Below, piece after piece: positions 1-8,735 of a stretch of DNA of 64,000 bases (the stretch's first letter is position 1; every line of letters begins with the position of its first letter). The notes below the pieces were generated by a model. That model was not told the DNA's origin. It did not search any database and saw only the letters and a program-made list of their open reading frames with translations. The stretch is taken from assembly GCA_965227145.1 (NCBI GenBank), contig OZ245730.1, positions 992,001-1,056,000 of the forward strand. Direction: 5' to 3'. Source of the DNA: JACKAQ01 sp965227145 (GTDB lineage Bacteria; Calditrichota; Calditrichia; RBG-13-44-9; J075). The position numbers and the translations under genes are program-made.

Positions 1-189
1 GGAATCGCCAAAGAAAATCTCGGGCAAATTTTTCGTCCGTTTTTCACAACCAAAATTACCGGCGTCGGATTGGGCTTAGCCATCTGCAGCCGGCTGGTTG
101 AAGAAAATCGCGGTAAAATAGATGTTCTCAGTCACATCGGAAAAGGCACAACGATTATATTAGCGTTGCCGGCTTTTGCAGCCGGTTGA
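1..189 (+). CDS. Sensor histidine kinase, C-terminal fragment
   Basis: An open frame runs from the window edge to a TGA at 187-189. Its 62 residues match the end of a HATPase_c domain: an F-box-like IFRPFFTTK is followed by a G2 box GVGLGLAI, then the closing strands ending in TIILALPA. Proteins of this family autophosphorylate a His using ATP and pass phosphate to a receiver Asp. The receiver protein starting 74 bases downstream is the natural partner. The sensor and DHp parts lie outside the window, so the input is unknown. Confidence 0.9.
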   Translation, partial: GIAKENLGQIFRPFFTTKITGVGLGLAICSRLVEENRGKIDVLSHIGKGTTIILALPAFAAG

Positions 190-262
190 TGTGTATCCGG
201 TTGTGGTAGAACAAAAATATAAACGCAGCGCGTGCGCAATCATTCGCCTGCAATGAAAATTG

Positions 263-658
263 ATGCAAAACGAAAGTTTTTCCATGAATCCGGGTAAACG
301 TTTATTGATCGTCGATGACGAAGAAACGCTGACATTCAGCTTGTATCAGGCGTTCATCAAAGCGCCGATCGAATGCGAAGTGCTCACAGCCTCATCCGGT
401 GAAGAAGCGTTGGAAAAAGTTCAGGATAACCCTTTTGATCTGGTCATTACCGATTTGGCAATGCCGGGTCTCAACGGTTTGGAACTGCTGCGCTGGCTGA
501 AAAAACACCAGCCCAAAACGCAAGTGGTGATCATCACCGCGTACGGAACCGATGAACGCCGGGATGCCGCAATGGAATTGGGCGCCGAAGGATATAAGGA
601 AAAACCATTTGATATTCATGAAATGCGCACAATGGTGATCAACATGCTCAGGGAATAA
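263..658 (+). CDS. Stand-alone response regulator receiver (CheY-like)
   Basis: The 131-residue protein is a single receiver domain with no output domain. The acidic pocket is LLIVDDEE (about 15-21), the phospho-acceptor is D64 in VITDLAMPG, and the conserved Lys is K114 in YKEKPFD. A TTG at 260 also opens the frame, but ATG 263 or ATG 284 are better starts and neither has a strong ribosome site. It lies directly after a histidine kinase fragment and its stop abuts the next start, so it is probably the shuttle between that kinase and the downstream GTPase cassette. That role is inferred from position. Confidence 0.9.
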   Translation: MQNESFSMNPGKRLLIVDDEETLTFSLYQAFIKAPIECEVLTASSGEEALEKVQDNPFDLVITDLAMPGLNGLELLRWLKKHQPKTQVVIITAYGTDERRDAAMELGAEGYKEKPFDIHEMRTMVINMLRE

Positions 659-1318
659 ATGGCTTTAGTTGGAAACCTGAAAGACTTGAAGCTGGCAAAT
701 ATTATCCAGATCAATTGTATCGAACGTAATACTGCCCGCGTCGTCGTCAGATCAAAAGAATTGAATGGCCTGATCTATTTCGCAGATGGCGGAATTGTTC
801 ATGCCGAATACGGATTGTTTGTCGGCGAGCGCGCCGTGCACGAAATGCTCGCGCTGTCGACCGGCGATTTCAAGGTTGAATCCGATGTGGAAGCGCCTCG
901 CCGCTCCATCCAGCAACCCTGGAATTCTATTGTGCTGGAAGGATTGCGGCTGCTGGATGAAAAACGGGAATTTGGTGAACCGTTGCCACGGCAACTGCTG
1001 GATACCCTTTCGGGAATCAAAAATATCAATAATTTTTTTGTGCTGAATTACAACGGGCAAATTATTGAAGGCAGCGCGCAACGACCGATCCATCCCATAA
1101 CGCTGACTTTTGTGTGGTATAAACTGAAGAAAATGCTGAACCTGTTTTATACGGATAAATTTCAATATGTCGCATTAACCAAACCGGACGGCTACTATTT
1201 TGTGTTCGAACATCGCCCGAATCTGGTGGTTATCGAAACCAATTTTCATGTGATAATTCCGGATTTTGCGCAGGATATTCGCAAAATCATTCAAAAAATG
1301 CAAAATGGCAACAAATAA
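659..1318 (+). CDS. DUF4388 (PATAN-like) domain protein
   Basis: The 219-residue protein starts with the pattern of DUF4388/PATAN proteins (about 1-95): GNLKDLKLANIIQ, a GLIYFADGGIVHAEYG strand pair, and a GERAVHEML helix followed by GDFKVE. The second half (about 110-219) reads like a degenerate roadblock/LC7 fold, with NNFFVLNYNGQIIEG and a late FHVIIPDF strand. PATAN domains are common beside receivers and small GTPases in bacteria and are thought to act in protein-protein signalling. Its ATG follows the receiver stop with no gap, so translation is probably coupled. Confidence 0.7.
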   Translation: MALVGNLKDLKLANIIQINCIERNTARVVVRSKELNGLIYFADGGIVHAEYGLFVGERAVHEMLALSTGDFKVESDVEAPRRSIQQPWNSIVLEGLRLLDEKREFGEPLPRQLLDTLSGIKNINNFFVLNYNGQIIEGSAQRPIHPITLTFVWYKLKKMLNLFYTDKFQYVALTKPDGYYFVFEHRPNLVVIETNFHVIIPDFAQDIRKIIQKMQNGNK

Positions 1319-1338
1319 CACCGGAGTACGCTAAACAC

Positions 1339-1785
1339 GTGATACGCCAATTTTTTCAACAGGTTATCGAGCAAAAGGGTGTCGAAGCAATCGGCGTATT
1401 CAATCACGATGGCAAAATGCTCGATAGCTGGCTTGCCTCCGGCAGCAGCGATAACGTGTTGAAAGATTTGGGTGAAACATTTTTACATATTTACAGCGTA
1501 CTCAGTCGCCCGGATATGGCGGAGTTAAAAGAAATCCAGATTTCTTTTGACAAAGGAATGGTGTTCGCGCGCGCGTCCGAACGGTTTTATCTGCTGGTTA
1601 TTCAGCGCCATAACGCCAATCCCAATCTGATCCGCATGGCTGCCAATTGCGGTATTCACGAACTGGAAAATCATCGAAAAGGGCAGCGGATGATTCGCAA
1701 ATTGCCCGAACAGTCGTTATCAAAAAAACATTTCAGCGAACTGGATGAAGTTGAAAAAATTATGCTGGATCATATAATGAGGTAA
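1339..1785 (+). CDS. Roadblock/LC7-like protein
   Basis: This 148-residue protein starts at GTG 1339. The pattern VEAIGVFNHDGKMLDSW, a helix, then a GMVFARASERFYLLVIQ hairpin is typical of the roadblock/LC7 fold, which forms dimers that bind or regulate small Ras-like GTPases (MglB is the best-known bacterial case). The C-terminal 40 residues are charged and probably helical. It sits inside the cassette that ends with an MglA-type GTPase. The fold call rests on pattern only, so moderate confidence is appropriate. Confidence 0.6.
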   Translation: MIRQFFQQVIEQKGVEAIGVFNHDGKMLDSWLASGSSDNVLKDLGETFLHIYSVLSRPDMAELKEIQISFDKGMVFARASERFYLLVIQRHNANPNLIRMAANCGIHELENHRKGQRMIRKLPEQSLSKKHFSELDEVEKIMLDHIMR

Positions 1786-1788
1786 GCG

Positions 1789-2289
1789 ATGCAGGAAAGC
1801 AGATTACAAACGATCGAACCGGATATGGTGTTTGAAATGTCCGTTGAAAAACCGACAGAAACCTTACCTTTGAAAACGTATGAATGGGCGATTATTACCC
1901 AATTAAACGGTGAAAAAACGGTTGGGCAAATCGGTGAAATATTATCGCTAACTTCTGAAGAAACAAAAGCTTATTTTGACAGGTTGACCAGCTATGGATT
2001 GCTGAAACTGGTTGGCAAGCCGCTTGAGCAGCAACCCATTCCGGCAGAATGGTTTGAGGAATTGTCATACGAATTAACCCTTGCTGTCGGTCCGGTCGCC
2101 GAATTTATTATTGAAGAATGCCTGATGGAAATGCGACGTTCCCAACGGAATCTCGAACAGCACCTGTTTATTACATTGGTCGATTGGGTCAGCAGGGAAA
2201 TTTCAAATGAAAACCGGCGATATGAATTTTTGAGAAAATTGATCGGTTTTATCAATCATCATCAACAAGAATCAAAAAGCAGGAAATAA
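1789..2289 (+). CDS. Small winged-helix-like protein of the MglA cassette
   Basis: The protein has 166 residues, and its ATG follows the previous stop by three bases with a GAGGT ribosome site in front. Residues about 30-75 (YEWAIITQLNGEKTVGQIGEIL, then YFDRLTSYGLLKLV) have the helix-turn-helix and wing spacing of PqqD-like or winged-helix domains often found next to DUF4388 and roadblock proteins. The rest is helical and acidic. I do not recognise a precise family. A DNA-binding role is possible, but a protein-interaction role is equally consistent with the neighbours. Confidence 0.5.
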   Translation: MQESRLQTIEPDMVFEMSVEKPTETLPLKTYEWAIITQLNGEKTVGQIGEILSLTSEETKAYFDRLTSYGLLKLVGKPLEQQPIPAEWFEELSYELTLAVGPVAEFIIEECLMEMRRSQRNLEQHLFITLVDWVSREISNENRRYEFLRKLIGFINHHQQESKSRK

Positions 2290-2306
2290 ACACAGGGAAC
2301 GCGCAA

Positions 2307-3083
2307 ATGAAATCGAAAGGTTTTACATCGAGTCTCCGCTTTAAAGTAATGGCATTTATATTGCTCGGCGGATTGGTGCAGTGTGCTGTCATCATGTTTG
2401 TCACATATCGATATTTTAATGTGACACTCGTGGAAGCGTTGCAGGAACAAGGATTGATTGTCGCAGAAAGCATCGAGGAACAAGCTGCCGCGTTAATGAT
2501 TGAGGAAGATCCTGTCGGATTAACAAAAATTGTAGAAAATTATCGACATCAAAAAAGTAATGAATATATTATAATTGTCGATGCTGATTATAATATAGTC
2601 ACGGATACCTACGGCGGAGCAGTGCCGGCTGTTTTAAAGCTCAACGAGGTTTATGAAAATTACGACCTGTCGAGCAGGCAACGCTACGAATTAGCCGAAA
2701 TCGAAATTGCCGGACAGGCAGTTTATGACATTCGGATGCCCATTAAAGAAGGTTTCCTCGGCTTTGTTCGGGTTGGGTTGAAAAAATCCTATGTCAGTTC
2801 CCGGGTAAATGAAGCGGTTTTGTTTATCGGATTAATTATTGTGGCTGGTATGCTGTTGGCATCCGTTATTGCGTTGTGGGTAATAACCAGCCAGGTTGCC
2901 CGCCCGATTGATCAACTGATTACCGCTGCAAAAGAAATCAGTCTGGGTAATTTTAATACGCCGGTTCAGGTGCAAGTGCAAAACGAGTTGCAGGAGTTGG
3001 CAGCCGCAATTGAGCGAATGAAAGAAAGTTTAAAAACCAGCCTCGAACGGCTGAGATCCAGATCGACGATTGGTCGATTTTAA
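2307..3083 (+). CDS. Membrane sensor with HAMP domain and no output domain
   Basis: The 258-residue protein has a first membrane helix at about 14-35, an extracytoplasmic loop of about 130 residues, a second helix near 168-192, then a HAMP domain (about 190-245) with the usual P of ARPIDQLITAAKEIS and a second helix ELQELAAAIERM. It stops just after HAMP, with no kinase, methyl-accepting or cyclase domain. The loop resembles small PAS/Cache-like sensors (YIIIVDADYNIVTDT). It probably passes a signal across the membrane to a separate cytoplasmic partner encoded nearby. Confidence 0.8.
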   Translation: MKSKGFTSSLRFKVMAFILLGGLVQCAVIMFVTYRYFNVTLVEALQEQGLIVAESIEEQAAALMIEEDPVGLTKIVENYRHQKSNEYIIIVDADYNIVTDTYGGAVPAVLKLNEVYENYDLSSRQRYELAEIEIAGQAVYDIRMPIKEGFLGFVRVGLKKSYVSSRVNEAVLFIGLIIVAGMLLASVIALWVITSQVARPIDQLITAAKEISLGNFNTPVQVQVQNELQELAAAIERMKESLKTSLERLRSRSTIGRF

Positions 3084-3106
3084 TCAACTATCTGGGAGAT
3101 AGGTCA

Positions 3107-3616
3107 ATGGTACAAGTTAAAAAACTGAAAGATGGCAGTCGCCAGATTATCCTAACTGCGATACAGTTTGATGAAATCACAAAAGTGCTTTCGGAACTGG
3201 CGTCAAAAACCAAGGCATCAACCATTTTATTGGCGGATATCAGTGGTCAGTTGATCACCCAGCGTGGCAATACCGACGATATGAACACCCAGATTCTCTC
3301 TGCGCTTGCAGCCAGCGATTTTGCGGCTACCGCAGAAATGGCCAAATTGGTCGGGGAAGATGCAAAGTTCAAACTGCTGTTCCATGAAGGTGAAAAACGA
3401 AACGTGTATTTGTCCAATGTTGGCGACAATTTTTTTCTGGTTGTCGTTTTTGATGTTAGCGTAACTTTAGGGTTAGTAAGAATTTACACCAAAAAAGCGA
3501 TCCAAAATCTGTTGAATGTTTTCGAAACTACCGAACCGGGAGAAGATGCTACTACCATTATGGATTCCGATTTCAGCAGTATGCTTGGTGATATGTTGGA
3601 CGAATCGTTCAAATAA
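3107..3616 (+). CDS. Roadblock/LC7 domain protein (MglB-like)
   Basis: This 169-residue protein follows a clear GGGAG ribosome site. Residues about 15-130 match the roadblock/LC7 fold: FDEITKVLSELASKTKASTILLADISGQLITQRG, a central helix, and NVYLSNVGDNFFLVVVFD. In Myxococcus and Thermus, MglB of this fold is the GTPase-activating partner of MglA, and an MglA-type gene starts 108 bases downstream. The C-terminal 40 residues are acidic and of unknown role. The MglB-like assignment combines fold pattern and context. Confidence 0.75.
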   Translation: MVQVKKLKDGSRQIILTAIQFDEITKVLSELASKTKASTILLADISGQLITQRGNTDDMNTQILSALAASDFAATAEMAKLVGEDAKFKLLFHEGEKRNVYLSNVGDNFFLVVVFDVSVTLGLVRIYTKKAIQNLLNVFETTEPGEDATTIMDSDFSSMLGDMLDESFK

Positions 3617-3724
3617 AAAATGCGGAAAATTTTCGCATCTGTGCATAAAAAATTAATACGACTGTAGCAAAAAATACAGGTGTTCAAGGGTTGAGTTTGA
3701 TCAAACGAACGAGGCAAGCGATCA

Positions 3725-4309
3725 ATGTTTATTAACTGGGCATTACAGGAAATCAATCTCAAAATCGTTTATTACGGTCCGGGGATGAGCGGCAAAACAA
3801 CGAACCTGGAATATATTCACTCGAAGCTGGATCCTTCTTTAACGGGTGAACTGGTCACGCTGAAAACCAAAGAAGACCGGACGATTTTTTTCGATTTCAT
3901 GCAGATTGAAGTAGGTCGGATTAAAGGCAAAAAGCCAAAATTTAATCTGTATACCGTTCCGGGTCAGGTGTATTATGCATCCAGCCGCAAAATTATTTTG
4001 AACGGTGTGGATGGCGTGGTATTTGTTGCCGATTCCCAAAAGGATCGCATGGAAGGCAACATCGAAACATTGCTGGATTTGGAAAGCAACCTGATGTCGA
4101 TGGGCTATTCGCTGGAAACATTTCCGTGGGTAATCCAATACAACAAACGCGATCTGCCGAATACGGAATCGCTGGAATTGCTTCAGAAAAAGCTCAACTT
4201 TTTTGATGTTCCGTTTTTCGAAGGCGTTGCCATCAAAGGCACCGGCGTTTTCGATACACTGAAATCGATCATCAATCTGGTTGTGCGTCACGTTCAAAAA
4301 CAGCTTTAA
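3725..4309 (+). CDS. mglA: MglA-type small Ras-like GTPase
   Basis: The 194-residue protein has the MglA hallmarks. The P-loop is GPGMSGKTT at 18-26. The G3 region reads TVPGQ at 77-81, where most Ras proteins have DxxG. The guanine-specificity motif is NKRD at 140-143. MglA proteins set cell polarity and switch on motility or localisation machines when bound to GTP. With roadblock proteins, a HAMP sensor, a receiver and a histidine kinase on the same strand, it looks like the output of a signalling cassette. The cellular role here is unknown. Confidence 0.9.
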   Translation: MFINWALQEINLKIVYYGPGMSGKTTNLEYIHSKLDPSLTGELVTLKTKEDRTIFFDFMQIEVGRIKGKKPKFNLYTVPGQVYYASSRKIILNGVDGVVFVADSQKDRMEGNIETLLDLESNLMSMGYSLETFPWVIQYNKRDLPNTESLELLQKKLNFFDVPFFEGVAIKGTGVFDTLKSIINLVVRHVQKQL

Positions 4310-4328
4310 AAAACCGCTGTTACAGCTG

Positions 4329-4356
4329 CGGGATGGCAGGTTCGCCTGCCATTCCC
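4329..4356 (+). other. UUCG-capped hairpin between the GTPase and transporter genes
   Basis: The core ATGGCAGG-TTCG-CCTGCCAT is an 8-base-pair stem with a TTCG tetraloop, extended by further pairs on each side. No T tract follows, so it is either a weak terminator or an RNA-stabilising element ending the upstream cassette. Confidence 0.5.
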
Positions 4357-4393
4357 GATTGTTGTTCTCACCGAACCGGAGGCTCCACACCGC

Positions 4394-5758
4394 ATGTCTC
4401 TTCCTTCCCGTTTATTCAAATTAAATAAATCTGTTTACGGTTGGGCAATGTATGATTGGGCAAATTCTGCCTTTGCCACCACCGTTATGGCCGGTTTTTT
4501 TCCGGTTTTTTTCAAAAATTACTGGAGTTACGGCACGGACCCGAACATCAGTACCGCGCAGTTGGGATTGGGCAATTCGCTGGGCGGATTGATCGTTTCG
4601 TTGATGGCGCCAATTTTGGGCGCGATTGCCGATCGCGGTGGCATTCGCAAAAAAATGCTCATTTTTTTCGCCTATTTCGGATCGCTCATGACGGCGGGTT
4701 TGTTTCTCGTCGAAAAAGGCGATTGGCAAATGGCTGTGATGGTGTACATTTTGGGCGTGGTCGGCTTCAGCGGCGCCAATATTTTTTACGATTCGCTGCT
4801 GTCCGATGTGTCCAACAGTTTCAGTGAGGATTATGTTTCCGGATTTGGATATGCGCTGGGCTATCTCGGCGGCGGCGTGCTGTTCCTCGTCAATGTGCTG
4901 ATGACGTTAAATCCAGAATCTTTCGGATTACCGGATGCCGCAACGGCGGTTCGCTATTCATTTCTTTCCGTCGCGGTTTGGTGGGCTGGTTTCACCATTT
5001 TTACAATAGTATGGGTCAAAGAAAAACCCAAACAGGTAGATAAAAGCCAAAGTGCCGTTCGCGAAGGATTCCGGCAATTGGTGAATACATTCAAAAAAGT
5101 GAATTATTTAAAAACTTTGGGCACTTTTTTGATTGCCTATTGGCTTTATATCGATGGCGTGCATACGATTATCCGAATGGCGGTGGATTATGGCATGTCC
5201 ATCGGTTTTAAAGATTCCGACCTGATCACTGCGCTGTTGCTCGTGCAGTTTATCGGTTTTCCCGCTGCGATAATTTATGCGAAATTGGGCGAGCGATTTG
5301 GTGTCCGTAAATCGTTGCTTTTCGGAATCGTCGCATACATCGGCATTACCATTGCCGGAATGTTGATGAACCAGACCATTCATTTTTATATGATCGCTAT
5401 TGCCGTGGGTTGCTGCCAGGGGGGGATTCAGGCGCTCAGCCGGTCCTATTTTAACCGGCTCATTCCGCTTTCCCAGGCCGGTGAATTTTTTGGATTTTAC
5501 AATATGGTTGGCAAATTTGCGGTTATTTTGGGCCCGATTCTCATCGGTGGTGCCGGATTGCTCGTGAAGGCATTGCTGACACAGGATGGCATGTCTCCCG
5601 AAGAATTGCAATTTGTCGGGCAGACAGCATCGCGATGGGGATTGGGTGCGGTGATTATCCTTTTTGCGATCGGATTGGCGTTGCTTTCGCGAGTGAATGA
5701 AGAACGCGGTCGCGAGGAAATTCAGCAATATCTGGCTGCCCAAAAATCTGAAAATTAA
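4394..5758 (+). CDS. UMF1/Atg22-type MFS transporter
   Basis: This is a 454-residue protein with about 12 predicted membrane helices. The N-terminal YGWAMYDWANSAFATTVMAG is the signature of the UMF1 group of the major facilitator superfamily, related to yeast vacuolar Atg22. A first-half GAIADRGGIRKK loop and a mid-protein YAKLGERFGVRKSL loop are the usual MFS loop motifs. Substrates of bacterial members are not established, and amino acid or small solute efflux is often assumed. It starts 85 bases after the GTPase gene and is separated from it by a stable hairpin, so it is probably not part of that cassette. Confidence 0.85.
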   Translation: MSLPSRLFKLNKSVYGWAMYDWANSAFATTVMAGFFPVFFKNYWSYGTDPNISTAQLGLGNSLGGLIVSLMAPILGAIADRGGIRKKMLIFFAYFGSLMTAGLFLVEKGDWQMAVMVYILGVVGFSGANIFYDSLLSDVSNSFSEDYVSGFGYALGYLGGGVLFLVNVLMTLNPESFGLPDAATAVRYSFLSVAVWWAGFTIFTIVWVKEKPKQVDKSQSAVREGFRQLVNTFKKVNYLKTLGTFLIAYWLYIDGVHTIIRMAVDYGMSIGFKDSDLITALLLVQFIGFPAAIIYAKLGERFGVRKSLLFGIVAYIGITIAGMLMNQTIHFYMIAIAVGCCQGGIQALSRSYFNRLIPLSQAGEFFGFYNMVGKFAVILGPILIGGAGLLVKALLTQDGMSPEELQFVGQTASRWGLGAVIILFAIGLALLSRVNEERGREEIQQYLAAQKSEN

Positions 5759-5807
5759 TATTGTTTTGAAATAATAAATCTGCTCAACTACCTGTTTTTA
5801 TTGAATT

Positions 5808-6746
5808 ATGAATCGTTTTAGAATAAGGCTTTTGCAACTATGCATTGCGATGCTGTCAATTGTTGGCAGTGTCTGTTTTGCCGTGCAGGAGATTGAAATA
5901 CCTGAGCATCGCATTCGTATTCGATTTTCTGCAGATGAGCAAAGCACGGCAGAGAACGTGCAAAAGCTGCTCAACCACCATTTACCGAGGCTCACGGCTT
6001 TTTTTGATCAACCGGTAGATTCCATCGTCATCGACCTTGTTTCTGAAACAGAGGGTTGGGAGGAATACCGCGAACGCGGTGCGCCGGAATGGGCCAAAGG
6101 GCTGTATTTCCCCGCTGAAAAATTGCTGGTTGTAAATCTCACCGATCATTCAACCCCGTTAAACCGGCTGGAAAGCGTCATCATTCATGAACTGGTTCAT
6201 GCATGTTTTTATTCAACTTATGGCGAAAGCCACGCACCTGTGTGGTTTAACGAAGGCTTGGCAGAGTATTTAAGCGGTGGCATTTTTGAAATGGACCCGG
6301 TATTGCTGGCCAATGCCCGGGCTGCCGGTACCCTGCCGGCGTTGGAAGAACTGCAGGATATGCACCGTTTTCCCCGCAACAAAGCGCAATTGGCTTATGT
6401 GCAAAGTCTTTCCGCTGTTCAATTTTTATTTGAGCAACTGGGTGATAACCGCGAGCCGTTTTTGCAAACGCTGAAAACCCAAAGCTGGACAGTTGCGTTG
6501 GCCAAACACCTGAATACGGACGATATCGGTTTTGAAATCGACTGGTACGAGGATGTTAAAAATCGATATCGCTGGTTCGTGATTTTTAACCTCGAAAATC
6601 TACTCTGGGCATCGGGCGCACTGTTGATTATATTGGCATTCTTCTGGAAATTGGTGCGAAACCGACGAAAAATCCGACAATGGGAACGCGAAGCAAAGCG
6701 TTTCGAATCACCGGATTCCGAAAATTCTGACCCTCACGTGACTTAG
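5808..6746 (+). CDS. Exported membrane-anchored metallopeptidase of the MA type (gluzincin-like)
   Basis: The 312-residue protein has an N-terminal signal sequence (about 1-26). A zinc site HELVH at 127-131 is followed by WFNEGLAEY, whose E149 or E153 would be the third ligand, as in gluzincins of the peptidase MA-like group. A single membrane helix near 265-287 with a basic tail on its C-terminal side suggests that the peptidase domain faces the periplasm and is anchored at its C terminus. No substrate can be deduced. A secreted-protease neighbour, the S41 peptidase, follows in the same direction. Confidence 0.75.
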   Translation: MNRFRIRLLQLCIAMLSIVGSVCFAVQEIEIPEHRIRIRFSADEQSTAENVQKLLNHHLPRLTAFFDQPVDSIVIDLVSETEGWEEYRERGAPEWAKGLYFPAEKLLVVNLTDHSTPLNRLESVIIHELVHACFYSTYGESHAPVWFNEGLAEYLSGGIFEMDPVLLANARAAGTLPALEELQDMHRFPRNKAQLAYVQSLSAVQFLFEQLGDNREPFLQTLKTQSWTVALAKHLNTDDIGFEIDWYEDVKNRYRWFVIFNLENLLWASGALLIILAFFWKLVRNRRKIRQWEREAKRFESPDSENSDPHVT

Positions 6747-6886
6747 CTCAACATTCAAACCGCCGCCATCTTATTAGTTGACTTTTTGGGTATTGTTTCC
6801 TATCCTCAAATGGGGAATAATCTGAACCGTCAATCGTTAGTGTTCACAACTTAAAAAATGGATTTTTTATTTCTGGAGGTTTTTGC

Positions 6887-8485
6887 ATGCTGAGACGTTA
6901 TAACCGCACAACAATCTGGGTTCTTTCTGCAATAGCTATCGCATTGTTTAGCATGGGTTTAAGCTATGGCGCATTTGCCGGAATCCAAAAGGATTTGGAA
7001 AAACACATACGCAAAATGGTGCGCGTTGCGCAACTGTTGCAAATGTATTATGTAGAAGATGTGGAATGGGATTCTGCGGTTGAAGGTGCGGTTAGCGGTA
7101 TGCTGCAAAAAATGGACCCGCATTCGGTGTATATCTCACCGGAAAAAGCCCAGGAAAATGAAGAAAATTTTAACGGTGAGTACGAAGGCATCGGTATTCA
7201 ATATGATATTTTAGATGGATATATAACCGTGATTTCCCCGATGCCGGGTTCGCCATCGGAACGATCAGGCATCGTTGCCGGTGATCGCATCGTAAAAATT
7301 GAGGGCGATAATGCCATTGGCATTTCCCGCGATGAAATTACCCCAAAATTGAAGGGACCGAAAGGCACGTCTGTTCAACTGACAGTGCAGCGTGAAAATA
7401 TTACTGAGCCGCTGGAAATATCGGTAATGCGGGATGTGATTCCGATACACACGGTTTCCGCCAGTTTTATGGTTGACGACTCGACCGGCTATATTTTGGT
7501 GAATCGTTTTGCAGCCATCACCGCCAGCGAAGTGGAAGATAGTTTGCGTGTGTTGGAAATTCAGGGCATGCGCCGGCTGGTGCTCGATTTGCGGGGAAAT
7601 TCGGGCGGCTATTTGCACGAATCTGTAAAATTAGCAGGAAAATTTATCGCCGGGCATCAACTGGTGGTTTACACCCAGGGGCGTTCGGAAGGCGTTGATG
7701 AAGAATATTATTCAGATCAATACGGACGACGGGTAGTTCGCGATTATCCGTTGGTAGTCTTGGTCGATCGCGGTTCCGCATCCGCATCGGAAATTGTTGC
7801 CGGAGCAATCCAGGATTACGATCGCGGATTGATTGTCGGTGAAAACAGTTTTGGCAAAGGATTGGTTCAAAAAGAATTTCCACTGGATGACGGCTCTGCC
7901 GTTCGCATCACTACTGCAAAATATTACACGCCATCCGGACGGTGCATTCAGCGCGATTATAAAGGTAAATCTACCGAAGAATATTATGATGAAATTCCCG
8001 ATTCGAGCTGGTTTACAGAAAATCAACTGAATAACCGCCCGATGTTTTACACCCAAAAAGGGCGAGCCGTTTATGGCGGCGGCGGCATTCAGCCGGATTT
8101 TTTTGTGAAAAATACGAATATTTCCAACTCGCCGGATTTGACCAACCAAATGTTGCAAAAACGCATCTTTTTTGAGATCGCAAATGAATATGTCCATCGT
8201 GAAATGCAAACAACGCCGGATTTGGTGACATTCAGAAACCGGATGGAAATTGGGGAGCAATGGATGCAACGCCTGCGGCAACATTGCATCGAAAAAGGGA
8301 TCGAGATTTCGGATAGCGATTATAACAAAGACCGAAAGTGGATTCAACTGCGGTTTAAAGCAGAAATTGCCCGCCGTATTTGGGATAACAATGGTTATCA
8401 CTTTGTCTGGCTCGGTTCGGATTCTCAATTTGCCAAAGCATTACAGTCTTTTGATCAGGCGCGCCGGTTAGCTTCGCTAAACTGA
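6887..8485 (+). CDS. ctpA: C-terminal processing peptidase, S41 family
   Basis: This is a 532-residue CtpA/Prc-type protease. A membrane anchor or signal lies at about 10-32, a PDZ domain at about 95-175, and an S41 catalytic domain at about 190-350. The Ser/Lys dyad is S299 in GSASASEI and K324 in SFGKGLVQ, 25 residues apart as in E. coli Prc. The family trims exported proteins from their C termini in the periplasm. A good ribosome site (TGGAGG) precedes the ATG. The long C-terminal region (about 400-532) is beyond the usual catalytic core and may bind substrate or adaptors. Confidence 0.92.
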   Translation: MLRRYNRTTIWVLSAIAIALFSMGLSYGAFAGIQKDLEKHIRKMVRVAQLLQMYYVEDVEWDSAVEGAVSGMLQKMDPHSVYISPEKAQENEENFNGEYEGIGIQYDILDGYITVISPMPGSPSERSGIVAGDRIVKIEGDNAIGISRDEITPKLKGPKGTSVQLTVQRENITEPLEISVMRDVIPIHTVSASFMVDDSTGYILVNRFAAITASEVEDSLRVLEIQGMRRLVLDLRGNSGGYLHESVKLAGKFIAGHQLVVYTQGRSEGVDEEYYSDQYGRRVVRDYPLVVLVDRGSASASEIVAGAIQDYDRGLIVGENSFGKGLVQKEFPLDDGSAVRITTAKYYTPSGRCIQRDYKGKSTEEYYDEIPDSSWFTENQLNNRPMFYTQKGRAVYGGGGIQPDFFVKNTNISNSPDLTNQMLQKRIFFEIANEYVHREMQTTPDLVTFRNRMEIGEQWMQRLRQHCIEKGIEISDSDYNKDRKWIQLRFKAEIARRIWDNNGYHFVWLGSDSQFAKALQSFDQARRLASLN

Positions 8486-8652
8486 TGCAGGCGCCATAGA
8501 TAAACGAAATGTTACGATTCAAATTAATTACGGTAAAACACCTGGCAAATTCGGGTTTGCTATTGTTTATTTGATGAATTGAACCTAAATTGCGCCAGTA
8601 TCGTTAAAAAAACACTGATAAGTTGTTTACAAATACTGTGATAAAAAAAATA

Positions 8653-8681
8653 TTGACTTTTTTCGTGAGAGTCCGTAATAT
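8653..8681 (+). promoter_or_regulatory. Sigma70-type promoter of the Ton operon
   Basis: TTGACT at 8653-8658 and TAATAT at 8676-8681 are spaced by exactly 17 bases, close to the consensus. Transcription would begin near 8688. This rules out a start codon at 8682 for exbB and supports ATG 8736. Confidence 0.75.
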
Positions 8682-8735
8682 TTGCCAAATTTTGGCTTAT
8701 TTATAAAAATCAAATGTAGCGAGGAGGCTCATTTT

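Noticed and set aside
8682..8735. 18-residue N-terminal extension of ExbB
   Set aside because: It overlaps the predicted transcript start and lacks a ribosome site, while ATG 8736 has GAGGAGG.
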